Shown piece after piece: positions 43,788-53,219 of a stretch of DNA of 64,000 nucleotides; the stretch's first letter is position 1, and each line of letters starts with the position of its first letter. The notes beneath the pieces are model-generated. The model saw nothing but the letters and a program-made list of their open reading frames with translations. It was not told the origin of the DNA and did no database searches. The position numbers and the translations under genes are program-made. The DNA is from CAYPHA01 sp964410215 (GTDB taxonomy: Bacteria; Calditrichota; Calditrichia; Calditrichales; CAYPHA01). The stretch is from NCBI GenBank assembly GCA_964410215.1, contig CAYPHA010000018.1, forward strand, positions 1 through 64,000. Reading direction: 5' to 3'.

Positions 43788-43850
43788 AGGTGTACATTGT
43801 ATGATGGCACGCCGGAATGGTTTCTGGTATGAGCTAAGAGTATTAATTAA

Positions 43851-44561
43851 CTAATGAATAAGAGATCTGAGGTCTGCCAGAGTTACCTTTACATCCGGCG
43901 GATCGCCCAGCTCTGGGACCACCAGTCCGGCCCCTGAAAAATCTTCATTTTCCGTGTAGCCATTGGTTGTAATTACACAATGCATACCGGCTGCTTTGGC
44001 CGCGAGCAATCCGTTTCGACTGTCTTCGATGACGACACAGGCGGAGGGATCGAGATGGAGTTCGGATTTTGCCAGATTGTAGATTTCCGGATCCGGCTTT
44101 TTCCGGGAAACCACGTCGCCTGCCAGTATCCGCGCAAATTTTGCCCTGCGCTCCCTGCCCAGCAGATTCTCTACGATCAGATTAACAGCCCGTTCGTTCG
44201 AGGTTGAACAGACAGCCAGTTTCAAATCCGCCTGAATAGCCTCATCGACGAGACGCCGGATGCCCGGCCGCAATGAAAGCTCTCCTGATTCGATGATTTT
44301 CATGAAGAGATCGGTTTTCGAGGCGTGCAGTTCCCGGATGAATGCATCCCGGTCGGTGATCGTTTCCGGCCAGCCGGACGTATCGAAATAATGACGCATG
44401 CGTTCTTTCCCGCCGGCGACCCGGAGAAGATCCCTGTACAAATCGACGTCCCATTCGATGGGCAGCTCTTTCTCCCTGAAAGCGCGGTTAAAGGCCACAC
44501 GGTGTCCGTCCCTTTCGGTGTCAACAAGCACACCGTCACAATCGAATATAAGCGCCTGCAT
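43851..44561 (-). CDS. HAD-family phosphatase, CbbY/beta-phosphoglucomutase-like
   Basis: 236 residues. HAD motifs are complete: I DCDGVLVDTE (nucleophile Asp8 and Asp10), II VCSTSNERAV, III GDVVSRKKPDPEIY and IV VVIEDSRNGLLAAKAAG. The cap domain is helical (residues ~17-85), with the HRVAFNRAF segment of the CbbY branch that dephosphorylates sugar phosphates. It follows the aldolase gene by 55 nt on the same strand, suggesting a sugar-phosphate clean-up role. AAAGGA precedes the ATG. Confidence 0.92.
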   Translation of the reverse strand: MQALIFDCDGVLVDTERDGHRVAFNRAFREKELPIEWDVDLYRDLLRVAGGKERMRHYFDTSGWPETITDRDAFIRELHASKTDLFMKIIESGELSLRPGIRRLVDEAIQADLKLAVCSTSNERAVNLIVENLLGRERRAKFARILAGDVVSRKKPDPEIYNLAKSELHLDPSACVVIEDSRNGLLAAKAAGMHCVITTNGYTENEDFSGAGLVVPELGDPPDVKVTLADLRSLIH

Positions 44562-44616
44562 GATTTTTATCCTTTTCAGTTTTCACTTTTTTTTAAAGGG
44601 AATTGGAAGTTCCCGC

Positions 44617-45471
44617 TCAGGCTTTCCCTGAACTGCCGAAAAGCTCGATGAAACGGGCAACCTCTTTTTTGAGGGCGTCATATTGCCGGTCCAGTTCGTT
44701 CATGGGATTGTATTCTTCCGGATTGGCCTTGAAATAGTCTACAAAGGAATCGATAAACACATGCTTAAGCTGTGTAGATACATTGATTTTTGCACAGCCG
44801 CGTTCAATGCTTTTCCGGAACACTTCGGGTGAAAGACCCGTACCCCCATGCAATGCCAGCGGTTTCTTCGTCTTTTGCGCGATCTCAGCCATCCGGTCAA
44901 AGGCGATCTTAGGTTCGCCTTTATATACGCCATGAGCCGTCCCGATAGCGGGAGCAAAACAATCGATATCGATTTCCCGCGTCAGTTTAACGGACTGATC
45001 AACATCGGCCAGGTGGGCATCCTGCTCGGAAATATGTATATCATCCTCAACGCCGACAATGGCACCCAGCTCGGCTTCCACACTGACCCCGGCCGGTTTG
45101 GCCATCTCAACGACCTGAGCGGTCATTGTGTAATTTTCTTCAAACGGCCTGTGGGAGGCATCGATCATCACGGAGGTCCAGCCATGGTCTATGCATTTTT
45201 GAATGATAGGGATGTCTTTACAATGATCGAGATGCAGAGCGACAGGAATGCCGATATTCTCTGTAAGTTCCCTGAGCCAGGTTATGATAGCTGTATAGCC
45301 CCAGAATTCCAACACTTTAACTGAGGTCTGAATAATAACCGGAGCGTCCAGTTCACGGGCCGCACCGATAACTGCTCTGGCGGTGTTATAGTCCAGGATA
45401 TTAAATGCGCCGACAGCATATTTATCGTGTTTTGCCTGGTTGAGCATTCGCGTCATACTTACAAGCGGCAT
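44617..45471 (-). CDS. fba: Class II fructose-bisphosphate aldolase
   Basis: 284 residues from the ATG at 45471, which has GAGAGGA 6 nt upstream; an in-frame ATG 36 nt earlier gives a non-family leader. Zinc-ligand and active-site segments: VALHLDHCKD, VEAELGAIVGVEDD, FAPAIGTAHGVYKGEPKI and LALHGGTGLSPEVF, then KINVSTQLK for the substrate phosphate. It cleaves fructose-1,6-bisphosphate (or a ketose-bisphosphate such as tagatose-1,6-P2) in central carbon metabolism. The HAD phosphatase follows in the same direction. Confidence 0.95.
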   Translation of the reverse strand: MPLVSMTRMLNQAKHDKYAVGAFNILDYNTARAVIGAARELDAPVIIQTSVKVLEFWGYTAIITWLRELTENIGIPVALHLDHCKDIPIIQKCIDHGWTSVMIDASHRPFEENYTMTAQVVEMAKPAGVSVEAELGAIVGVEDDIHISEQDAHLADVDQSVKLTREIDIDCFAPAIGTAHGVYKGEPKIAFDRMAEIAQKTKKPLALHGGTGLSPEVFRKSIERGCAKINVSTQLKHVFIDSFVDYFKANPEEYNPMNELDRQYDALKKEVARFIELFGSSGKA

Positions 45472-45630
45472 ATGGATTCCTCTCGAATACAATTTATCCC
45501 TACGCAAATGAATTTATAATAATTATAATGCATTGCAAGACGGTGCCAGAAAATGGATAGTATTGCATGAGAAATGCCAAATCAGTATGTTTTTAGAGCT
45601 TGTAAGATAAAAAATGATAGGGAGAAAATG

Positions 45631-46617
45631 ATGAAACCGATTATTCTATACTTTCTCATTATTCCTGTGTTTCTTATTGGTCAAAGCTACAAGGGGGAAC
45701 CTCTGACCCATACGTTTTCTATTGTCGCCCGGGATGCGGAAACCGGGGAAATTGGCGTTGCCGTCCAGTCCCACTGGTTTTCCGTCGGTTCGATCGTTTC
45801 CTGGGCGGAGGCGGGTGTCGGTGCCGTGGCCACCCAGTCACTGGTGAATGTTTCCTTCGGTCCCCGTGCACTTACACTTCTGAAAGATGGGAAGACACCA
45901 GACGAGGCTGCACGGATACTATTGGATTCCGACGAGGGCAGCGCCTTCCGGCAGCTGGCGATTATTGATGCGGAGGGACGTGTGACAGCACACACCGGAA
46001 CTAAATGTATTGCCGATGCGGATCACATAACCGGTAAAGGTTATTCGGTTCAGGCCAATATGATGCTCAATAAAAAAGTCGTTCCGGCCATGGCAGAAGC
46101 GTATGAGAATAGTAAAGGCCCTCTGGCGGAGCGGATGATGGCAGCATTGCAGGCGGCGCAGGATGCCGGGGGAGATATCCGCGGGCAACAATCTTCGGCC
46201 ATTCTGGTCGTTCGGGGGGAAGCGACCGGTGATGTCTGGAAGGACCGCCTGATCGATCTGCGTGTGGAGGACCATCCCAAAACCGTGAATGAACTGGCCA
46301 GGGTGCTGAAAGTCTTCCGGGCATATGAACATATGAATAACGGTGATCTGGCTATTGAGCACGGTGATGAGGGAAAAGCACTGCAGGAATATGGTGCTGC
46401 GCAGAAGATGTTTCCTGATAATATCGAAATGAAATACTGGACAGCGGTGTCACTGGTGAATATCGGGAAGGTTGATCAAGCGCTTCCCGTATTTAAAGAC
46501 ATTTTCACGGAAGATAAACACTGGCGAACGTTGACAAAACGCATAGTAACCAATGGTATGCTGACCACGGATGAAGAAACGTTGGAAAAAATTTTATCGG
46601 TAGCAGGACAAAATTAA
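45631..46617 (+). CDS. Secreted DUF1028 protein with C-terminal TPR-like region
   Basis: 328 residues from the second of two adjacent ATGs, which has AGGGAG at proper 6-nt spacing. A signal peptide (MKPIILYFLIIPVFLIGQ) precedes the DUF1028 domain, THTFSIVARDAETGEIGVAVQSHWFSVG and AEAGVGAVATQSLVNVSFG, an Ntn-hydrolase-like fold. Residues ~225-300 read as tetratricopeptide-type helices (GKALQEYGAAQKMFPDNIEMKYWTAVSLVNIGKVDQAL). The function is unknown in the family. It converges on the Gfo/Idh/MocA gene with a 3-nt gap. Confidence 0.9.
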   Translation: MKPIILYFLIIPVFLIGQSYKGEPLTHTFSIVARDAETGEIGVAVQSHWFSVGSIVSWAEAGVGAVATQSLVNVSFGPRALTLLKDGKTPDEAARILLDSDEGSAFRQLAIIDAEGRVTAHTGTKCIADADHITGKGYSVQANMMLNKKVVPAMAEAYENSKGPLAERMMAALQAAQDAGGDIRGQQSSAILVVRGEATGDVWKDRLIDLRVEDHPKTVNELARVLKVFRAYEHMNNGDLAIEHGDEGKALQEYGAAQKMFPDNIEMKYWTAVSLVNIGKVDQALPVFKDIFTEDKHWRTLTKRIVTNGMLTTDEETLEKILSVAGQN

Positions 46618-46620
46618 GGT

Positions 46621-47607
46621 TTATTCAAAGGGATAGCGCAATCCCAGTTGTGCCCGGATGGCATCCATAGTTTTCATGTTGGCCAGGGTATGATCGTGGC
46701 TCATGACGGGACTTTCGTGCTTACCGTCGCGGATACACCGTAAGACTTCTTCGATCTGATATTCAAAGCCGTTTTCGCGGAATGGTTTGGTCATGCGGAT
46801 TTCCTGTTCATGATCCTTTAACGTGACTTTTTCCGGTCCCCAGAATCCGGGATGAATCCGGATAGATCCTTTTGTTCCGAAGATGTTAAAATCGTTGGCC
46901 GCGAAAGCGCGGGTTGTACAGGTAAACTGGGAGACGGCTCCATTCGCATAGTTCATGTTTACGGAAGTCAGTTCGTCCACACCCGTATCACCCAGGATGC
47001 CGTCTGCAGACAGCGAAACCGGATCCTGTTGCAGTACCCATTGCGAGATAGCAATATTATAGACACCCAGGTCGAGCAGTCCGCCGCCGGCCAGATGGGG
47101 ATTCAGCACACGGTCTTTCTCGTTTCTGGGGAAATTGAATCCGAATGAGGAAGATAAAAACACCGGTTCGCCGATTCGGCCTTCATCCAGCCAGTCCCGG
47201 ACCTGCTGATAAACAGGCAGAAACCGGCTCCAGAGTCCTTCCATGATGAAAAGGTTGTTTTCGCGTGCTTTTTTGAATAATTCTTCGGATTGCGCTGCAT
47301 TGACGGTCAGCGGTTTTTCGCACAGGACCGGTTTACCGGATTCCAGGCACAGCATGGCCTGTTCAAAGTGAAAATTGTGGGTTGTGGCGATATAAACGGC
47401 ATCGATCTCCGCATCCTGCACCAGTTCTTCATAAGAATGATAAACCCGGGTCGCCTGGTATTGGTCTGCAAACGCGCGTGCCCGTTCCGGACTCCGGCTG
47501 GCTACGGCATGCAGGCTGGCATCGCCAACCGACTTCAGTGCACCTGCAAAGCGATGTGCAATACGCCCGGGCCCGATAATACCCCAATGAAAGATCCCAT
47601 TATTCAT
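46621..47607 (-). CDS. Gfo/Idh/MocA-family NAD(P)-dependent oxidoreductase
   Basis: 328 residues with an N-terminal Rossmann fold (WGIIGPGRIAHRFAGAL), the conserved EKP in GKPVLCEKPLTVNAAQ, and the C-terminal sheet domain with GGGLLDLGVYNIAISQWVL containing the catalytic Asp and His-like positions. It reduces or oxidises sugars or cyclitols; the exact substrate is not predictable. No signal peptide is present. It follows the 363-residue sorting-domain protein by 32 nt. Confidence 0.93.
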   Translation of the reverse strand: MNNGIFHWGIIGPGRIAHRFAGALKSVGDASLHAVASRSPERARAFADQYQATRVYHSYEELVQDAEIDAVYIATTHNFHFEQAMLCLESGKPVLCEKPLTVNAAQSEELFKKARENNLFIMEGLWSRFLPVYQQVRDWLDEGRIGEPVFLSSSFGFNFPRNEKDRVLNPHLAGGGLLDLGVYNIAISQWVLQQDPVSLSADGILGDTGVDELTSVNMNYANGAVSQFTCTTRAFAANDFNIFGTKGSIRIHPGFWGPEKVTLKDHEQEIRMTKPFRENGFEYQIEEVLRCIRDGKHESPVMSHDHTLANMKTMDAIRAQLGLRYPFE

Positions 47608-47639
47608 CGGCTGCTTTCTTTTTTGCTGTATTCAGGTTT

Positions 47640-48731
47640 TTATTTTATCAGCATACATTTTTTCGTGATGATGTGTTCTCCGGAAACAAGCCGGTAGAAA
47701 TAAACGCCTGATGAAAGGTTTTCGGCATTCCAGCTGACCCGGTGTGATCCGGCAGCCTGTCTTCCCGATACCAGTGAGGCCACACGCTTTCCACTGGTGT
47801 CATAGACGGATAGATCAATGTCACCCGCCTGTGGCAGATAGAAGGAAAAAACGGTTCTGCTGTTGAAAGGATTCGGATAATTCTGGGCGAGGTTAAATCC
47901 GTTTACACTATTTTCACGCGGTGTGTCAAAAATACTGACGACCTGTGTATCCTGAATAACCGTAACCGATTGAGCGGTCGAAAATCCGGGATCGGTCTCT
48001 CCATCCATACTCTCAATGGAAGCAAAAATCATCGCTTCCGGGCCAATAAATTCATAATTGATCCCGGTCGAGCTGTCGGCAAATATTAAAATATCGTTAA
48101 AGTAATACGTATTAATCTCGTAATACGTGTCCCGTATACGCAGGCATTCGAAGCTGCCTGCCGGCGTACTAATTGTTCCCCAGGCATCTATTTCCGAGAC
48201 CGTGGAATCATAAAAAATGAATGTTGATCCGGCAATTTCATCTGATGTGTCGCTGTTGACATTGGTCCAGGCCTGGCCATATTCAATGGGCAAATCCATA
48301 TGATCGGGTTCCGATTCGAGATCAATGTCGGAATATCCCGATACCGTGTCCATGTAGGCATATCCCAGAAAATCAAAGGAAGACGGCTTGAGGTAGTGGT
48401 AACTATAACCCAGAAAATGGAACTGGTCATCACTGAACTCCTCTTCCAGGACGAAATTAGCCGTTGGAAAATATGCTTCAAAAGGGCTTCCCGCCGGATC
48501 TTTAAAACGGTAAATAATATCAAAACCGTCAGGAATGGTAAATGAACTGAAGTCCCAGGTCTGGTTTTCCCCGGCAGAACCGACATCGACGGGAATACTG
48601 CCGGTGGTGTCCGAACGCATGACTGTTTCATTTCCAATCATGCCAAGGATATCTTCATAAGTGAACGAGGGCTGGGTTATACCGGTATGGAATAACCCGA
48701 AAAGCAGCAGGGAGGCCAACCTTATCTTCAT
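47640..48731 (-). CDS. Secreted protein with type IX sorting domain
   Basis: 363 residues with a signal peptide (MKIRLASLLLFGLFHTGITQ). An acidic, tyrosine-rich body (residues ~20-270) is of no recognised family: GENQTWDFSSFTIPDGFDIIYRFKDP is a pattern seen in FCB surface proteins. The C-terminal Por/type IX domain runs from LAQNYPNPFNSRTVFSFYLPQ to IITKKCMLIK. It is probably surface-exposed or released. It sits between the LRR protein and the oxidoreductase on the same strand. Confidence 0.8.
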   Translation of the reverse strand: MKIRLASLLLFGLFHTGITQPSFTYEDILGMIGNETVMRSDTTGSIPVDVGSAGENQTWDFSSFTIPDGFDIIYRFKDPAGSPFEAYFPTANFVLEEEFSDDQFHFLGYSYHYLKPSSFDFLGYAYMDTVSGYSDIDLESEPDHMDLPIEYGQAWTNVNSDTSDEIAGSTFIFYDSTVSEIDAWGTISTPAGSFECLRIRDTYYEINTYYFNDILIFADSSTGINYEFIGPEAMIFASIESMDGETDPGFSTAQSVTVIQDTQVVSIFDTPRENSVNGFNLAQNYPNPFNSRTVFSFYLPQAGDIDLSVYDTSGKRVASLVSGRQAAGSHRVSWNAENLSSGVYFYRLVSGEHIITKKCMLIK

Positions 48732-48802
48732 TTTCGTTTTCTCCGGAAGTGATTAATATTTTCCGTTAATATAGAAAAGAATAAACGGAAGTAACAATAA
48801 AA

Positions 48803-51799
48803 CTATTTCACGAGAATCATTTTACGCACAAAATTATGTGTTCCCGCTTCCATGCGGTAGTAATAAATACCGCTGGCCAGGTTTTTACCTGAAAAACTGA
48901 CGGAATAATAGCCTGCTTCCTGTCTTTTGTTTACCAGCCTTTGTACCATCTCTCCCATCGTGTTAAAAACGGAGATGGTTACGAATTCCGTTTCGGGAAG
49001 TTGATACCTGATCCGCGTAACCGGATTGAAGGGATTGGGATAATTCTGCTGCAGGTCAAAGGACAGCGGAAGACCTGAAACCTCCTCTTCCAACCCGAAA
49101 GGAATGTCAATGCTGACATGAAAGGGTCTGCTGTAAAGGGTAAGATCTGTGGCCACTGTATTGGTGATCCGGCAGATATAGGTACCGGAATCGGACACGG
49201 ATGCCGATGTGATCTCGTAGGTGCTTTCCGTAGCACCTTCAATATCGATGCCATCGCATTCCCACTGGTAGAGATTGTGTTCGCCTCCCACATTTACCTG
49301 TAACGGGAGGCTTTCACTTTCATTCAGGAGGGTATCCAGGCCCTTTCCGATACTGTCCTGGGGGTGATAGGTAAAATTGAACGAAGCGACACCGATGTTG
49401 GGTTCGATGTCTTCGAATGTGAAGCGGTTATCGAACGCACGGATGGATATGACTTTGGTGAGCGTATCCAGGTTCGGCAAATCCGTGAACCGGTTGTCAT
49501 CGATGTAAAAATAGGCCAGGTTACGCAGATTCCGCACGGAAGCCGGCACGGCACCATCAAAACGGTTTCTGCGAATACTCAGGAAAGCGACATTGGTCAG
49601 GTTACCTATTCCTTCCGGTAATGGCCCGGACCAGTTATTGTCGGAAATATCCAGGGTGCTCAATGAGGTCATACTCCATAAATCGATAGGGAAATCACCG
49701 CTCAGTTCATTGCCGGAGACGCTGAGGAATGTGAGAAAATTCAGATCACCCAGACTTGCCGGTAGCGAACCAACCAGGTTATTGCCGTTCAGGGACAGCT
49801 GCGTCAGATTGATGTGTTCACCGATTTCTTCGGGAACAGGTCCTTCAAGGTTGTTATTTGATAAGTTCAGGTACTGCAATGTTTCCTTACTCCCAATTTG
49901 CCCGGGAATCCTGCCGGTAAGACCTGCATTTGTTATGTACAACTTTTCCAGGCTGGTCAGATTGGCGATATCCACAGACAGGGAATCGTTCAGATCATTC
50001 CCGCTGAGTGACAGTTCGGTAAGACCGGTCAGGTTATATAATGATTCGGGAATGGGTCCGCTGAATGTATTATTGGTGAGTCGTAACGTGCGCAGACCGG
50101 TCAGTAAACCAAGTTCATCAGGCAAAGCGCCCTCAAATTCGTTATTACTCAAATCCAGCGTGGAAAGCGTTTCCAAACCGTACAGCGTTGCAGTCAGTGT
50201 ACCGGTAAACATGTTACCATGAAGGTCCATATAACGAATCTTATCCATATTACCCAGTTCCGGGGGAAGACTTCCGCTGAAATCATTGTCATACAGCTCT
50301 AAAATTTCCAGGCTGTCCAGTGCGCCGAAAGCTGCCGGCATGCTGCCCATAAAGGCATTGTCGCTGAGATATAATCGTTTCAACCGCCTGGCGCCATCGA
50401 ATTGGCCCGGCAATGAGTCCTGAAAACTATTCCCTTGCAGGTACATCTCCTCGATATTTGGGAGGTTCCAGAGACCTTCCGGCAGGGGACCGCTGAGGTT
50501 GTTCTGGTGGAGCTTCAGGATGCGCAGGCTATCCAGCAGTGCCAACGCATCAGGCAGGGTGTCCAGCAGGTTGTTAAAGGAAAGATCAATTTCCACGACA
50601 CGGTTGTTTTCCAGAGAAATACCGTACCAGCCGGATGAAAGCGGTGCGGTCAGCCAGTTGTTTTTCCTGCTCCAGGAAACTTCTCCCCCCGTCGCTTCAA
50701 AAAGGGAGACCAGAGCGAGGGAATCGGAAATGGCGGCATAATCGATAACTTCAAGATGTACCGGCCGGCTGTAGATGGTCAGTCCGGTGACGATCTCATT
50801 GGTAACCGCACAGTGATAGGTTCCGGTATGCGCCTCATCGGCCGATTCAATGGTAAAACTGCTGTCCGTTTCCCCATCGAGCGCGAATCCGTTCCTGAAC
50901 CATTGGTAGTTGTTCGCACTACCTCCGACAGAGACGCTCATTGTATAGGGGTGTCCGGTACCAACGGTGTCATCATGTGCCTCTCCGACACTATCCTGTG
51001 GCGCAATGGTGAAGCGGTGCGAGGCCACATTCACGTTCGGTTCCAGGTCTTCGAAAGTGAACCGGTTACCATCCAGATCGAGAAAGAAAACCATTTGCAG
51101 AGCGGAGACGTCCGGGAAAGCGGTGAAGTGATTATTTGAGAGAAGAATTTCTTCCAGTCGGGTCCATTGTGCAATATCTTCCGGGATCACACCCTCAAGG
51201 TCGTTATCGGCAAGTTTAAGCCAGCCCAGGCTGTCCAGGTGCCAGAAACCCGCCGGAATTGTGCCTGACAATTGATTGTTTCCGAGATTCAGATAATAAA
51301 GCTTACTCAGGTTCCCCAGTTCTGCAGGAATGGCACCCGTGAACCGGTTGCTGCCCAGTTTTAATTGTTCCAGACTGGAAAGATTCCCGAGCTCTGCAGG
51401 GATTTCTCCATGCATATCACACAGGTTGATGTCGAGTGAGGTCAGCTTCTCTAAATTGCCGATCTCGGATGGAATCACGGCCGATAAATGGGGATTGCTG
51501 GCCAGGTTCAATTGCACGAGGCTGTCCAGGTCGCCAAGTGATGCCGGCAGGCTGGTCCCGCTGAGGTTGTTGGCGATAAGGTAAACATGGCTGACACGAT
51601 TATTGGTGACGGTAATCCGTCCCCAGGTGGAGACCGGTCCTTCCAGCCAGTTGGCATTATAGGTCCAGTTATCGCCATCGGTTGCATGATACAGGTCTAC
51701 CAATGCCAGGGAATCCTTTTCGGGTACCTGGGCATGGCCTGTAAATAGGGTAAACACCGTAAATAGCAGGGATAAAATCAGAACGTCACGGTTTTTCAT
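48803..51799 (-). CDS. Secreted leucine-rich-repeat protein with duplicated LRR-Ig modules and type IX domain
   Basis: 998 residues from ATG 51799, which has GGAG 6 nt upstream; an earlier in-frame ATG overlaps that site. After a signal peptide the order is: plant-type LRRs (residues ~25-245, units like LGNLSSLEQLKLGSNRFTGAIP), Ig-like domain (~270-345), a longer LRR block (~355-810), a second Ig-like domain (~835-900), and a Por/type IX sorting domain (QQNYPNPFNPVT to KMILVK). Each LRR block ends NRFTFEDxEPN and each Ig ends TxYSRPxHV, so a module was duplicated. It is probably a surface adhesion or binding protein. Confidence 0.92.
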   Translation of the reverse strand: MKNRDVLILSLLFTVFTLFTGHAQVPEKDSLALVDLYHATDGDNWTYNANWLEGPVSTWGRITVTNNRVSHVYLIANNLSGTSLPASLGDLDSLVQLNLASNPHLSAVIPSEIGNLEKLTSLDINLCDMHGEIPAELGNLSSLEQLKLGSNRFTGAIPAELGNLSKLYYLNLGNNQLSGTIPAGFWHLDSLGWLKLADNDLEGVIPEDIAQWTRLEEILLSNNHFTAFPDVSALQMVFFLDLDGNRFTFEDLEPNVNVASHRFTIAPQDSVGEAHDDTVGTGHPYTMSVSVGGSANNYQWFRNGFALDGETDSSFTIESADEAHTGTYHCAVTNEIVTGLTIYSRPVHLEVIDYAAISDSLALVSLFEATGGEVSWSRKNNWLTAPLSSGWYGISLENNRVVEIDLSFNNLLDTLPDALALLDSLRILKLHQNNLSGPLPEGLWNLPNIEEMYLQGNSFQDSLPGQFDGARRLKRLYLSDNAFMGSMPAAFGALDSLEILELYDNDFSGSLPPELGNMDKIRYMDLHGNMFTGTLTATLYGLETLSTLDLSNNEFEGALPDELGLLTGLRTLRLTNNTFSGPIPESLYNLTGLTELSLSGNDLNDSLSVDIANLTSLEKLYITNAGLTGRIPGQIGSKETLQYLNLSNNNLEGPVPEEIGEHINLTQLSLNGNNLVGSLPASLGDLNFLTFLSVSGNELSGDFPIDLWSMTSLSTLDISDNNWSGPLPEGIGNLTNVAFLSIRRNRFDGAVPASVRNLRNLAYFYIDDNRFTDLPNLDTLTKVISIRAFDNRFTFEDIEPNIGVASFNFTYHPQDSIGKGLDTLLNESESLPLQVNVGGEHNLYQWECDGIDIEGATESTYEITSASVSDSGTYICRITNTVATDLTLYSRPFHVSIDIPFGLEEEVSGLPLSFDLQQNYPNPFNPVTRIRYQLPETEFVTISVFNTMGEMVQRLVNKRQEAGYYSVSFSGKNLASGIYYYRMEAGTHNFVRKMILVK

Positions 51800-51915
51800 A
51801 AGATACTCCATTGTCTAAAGATTGTAATGCTCAAGGTGGATGTGTTTTATGAATTTTCGTGTTTTTTGAGCGGATCTTTAGAAGCGATTACAGAATATCA
51901 AATACCGTGCATCGT

Positions 51916-52089
51916 TTAAAACCAGGTCCAGCCGGAATGGGTGAGAAGGTAGTACACTACATATAACCAGCCAAAGACGCCGTGAAGGATCGCCCAGATA
52001 ATCGAATGATTAGTCGTCCAGGACATCACTGTAGCCAGAACCGCGCCAAATCCCAGCGAGGATCCGGCAGCATATTTCTTACTGGACAT
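51916..52089 (-). CDS. 57-residue membrane protein
   Basis: A short gene, easily missed, with an excellent AAAGGAGATAGAG Shine-Dalgarno before ATG 52089. The product begins MSSKKYAAGSSLGFGAVLAT and has two probable membrane helices, one at about 8-22 and a second at about 30-50 rich in W, Y and G. It resembles small uncharacterised proteins of FCB bacteria. It starts 15 nt after the ZntB/CorA gene, so it may be a small partner of that transporter, which is inference only. Confidence 0.75.
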   Translation of the reverse strand: MSSKKYAAGSSLGFGAVLATVMSWTTNHSIIWAILHGVFGWLYVVYYLLTHSGWTWF

Positions 52090-52104
52090 CTCTATCTCCT
52101 TTCA

Positions 52105-53085
52105 TTAAAACCATTTTCTCCAGCGGAAGAGGACTATTTGAAACAGCACAATTATGATCAGAAATACTAAAAAGATGGTAAACGCCATCGGATTCTCAGC
52201 ACCCGGAATGCCTCCTACATTAATTCCCAGAAGACCGGTGAGAAACCCCAGTGGCAGGAAGATGGCCGCAATCAGGGAGAGGACGTACATCCGCTTGTTC
52301 AGGGCATCGGACATCCGGCTGATCATTTCTTCGTGTGCCACTGTGGCACGGTCACGGACGGCATCCAGGTCCTCGATATGCCGGGTCAGACGGTCCAGCG
52401 ATTCCATAAGATGCAACCGGCCTCGTTCGCTGATCCAGCTTACCTTTTCTGTCGTCAGCCGGAAAAGTACTTCACGCTGTGGTGCAAGGTATCTTCTGAG
52501 TGTAATAATCTGTCGCCGGAGGGTTGAGAGCTCCTGACGCGCATCCGAGTCTGAATCTGAAATCAGTTGTTCTTCAATTTCATCTTCCAGGTCTTCAAAG
52601 TTGTCAACCGTATCGTTCATGCGCCAGACCAGCCTGTCGACCAGCCGGATCAGGAAACCAGCTGAAGATGAGGGGCCGTTTCCTTTTTTCAATTGTTCGA
52701 TAATATCGAAAAGAGACAGCAGATCGCGCATGCGGGTGGTTATAATATGCGTTTCATTGATCCAGATACGGATCGATATCATGTCATCGGGTTCGGCGCC
52801 CGGATTCAGATTGACACCCCGAAGGGCAATAAGCAGCCCGTCACCGACAGGCGTCATCCTTGGACGGGTATCCTCGGTAAGAAGTGCTTCAATGACCAGC
52901 GGATCAAGGTCACTATGTTTCCGCAGCCATTTTCGGCTATGCTCATTTGTATAATCAAAATGCATCCATAAGATGCCAGCTTCCAGTGTCCAGTGGTCGG
53001 ATTCTGTTTCCGTCAGGGGGCGGTATCCGCCTTTTTTATCCAAAAGATAGGAGTGAATAAAACGGGATGAATTGTCAGATTTCAT
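52105..53085 (-). CDS. ZntB/CorA-family zinc or magnesium transporter
   Basis: 326 residues. A long cytoplasmic alpha/beta and coiled-coil N-terminal part leads to two C-terminal membrane helices. The signature loop after the first is GINVGGIPG, the GxN motif in ZntB form (GIN rather than GMN of CorA). The stretch MYVLSLIAAIFLPLGFLTGLL before it is typical, and RWRKWF ends the protein on the cytoplasmic side. The ZntB type favours Zn2+ or other divalent export or uptake, probably with protons. Followed by the 57-residue membrane protein. Confidence 0.93.
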   Translation of the reverse strand: MKSDNSSRFIHSYLLDKKGGYRPLTETESDHWTLEAGILWMHFDYTNEHSRKWLRKHSDLDPLVIEALLTEDTRPRMTPVGDGLLIALRGVNLNPGAEPDDMISIRIWINETHIITTRMRDLLSLFDIIEQLKKGNGPSSSAGFLIRLVDRLVWRMNDTVDNFEDLEDEIEEQLISDSDSDARQELSTLRRQIITLRRYLAPQREVLFRLTTEKVSWISERGRLHLMESLDRLTRHIEDLDAVRDRATVAHEEMISRMSDALNKRMYVLSLIAAIFLPLGFLTGLLGINVGGIPGAENPMAFTIFLVFLIIIVLFQIVLFRWRKWF

Positions 53086-53219
53086 AATGGCAGCCCGATT
53101 GATCAGGTTTATAATGAAAGTGCATCTTAATTATTATTTTAGCAAATCCAGGGAACACATGCAAGATTCTTACAGACGTGCACGGAAGATACCGAACTGG
53201 CGAGATGCCGTCAGTGATG

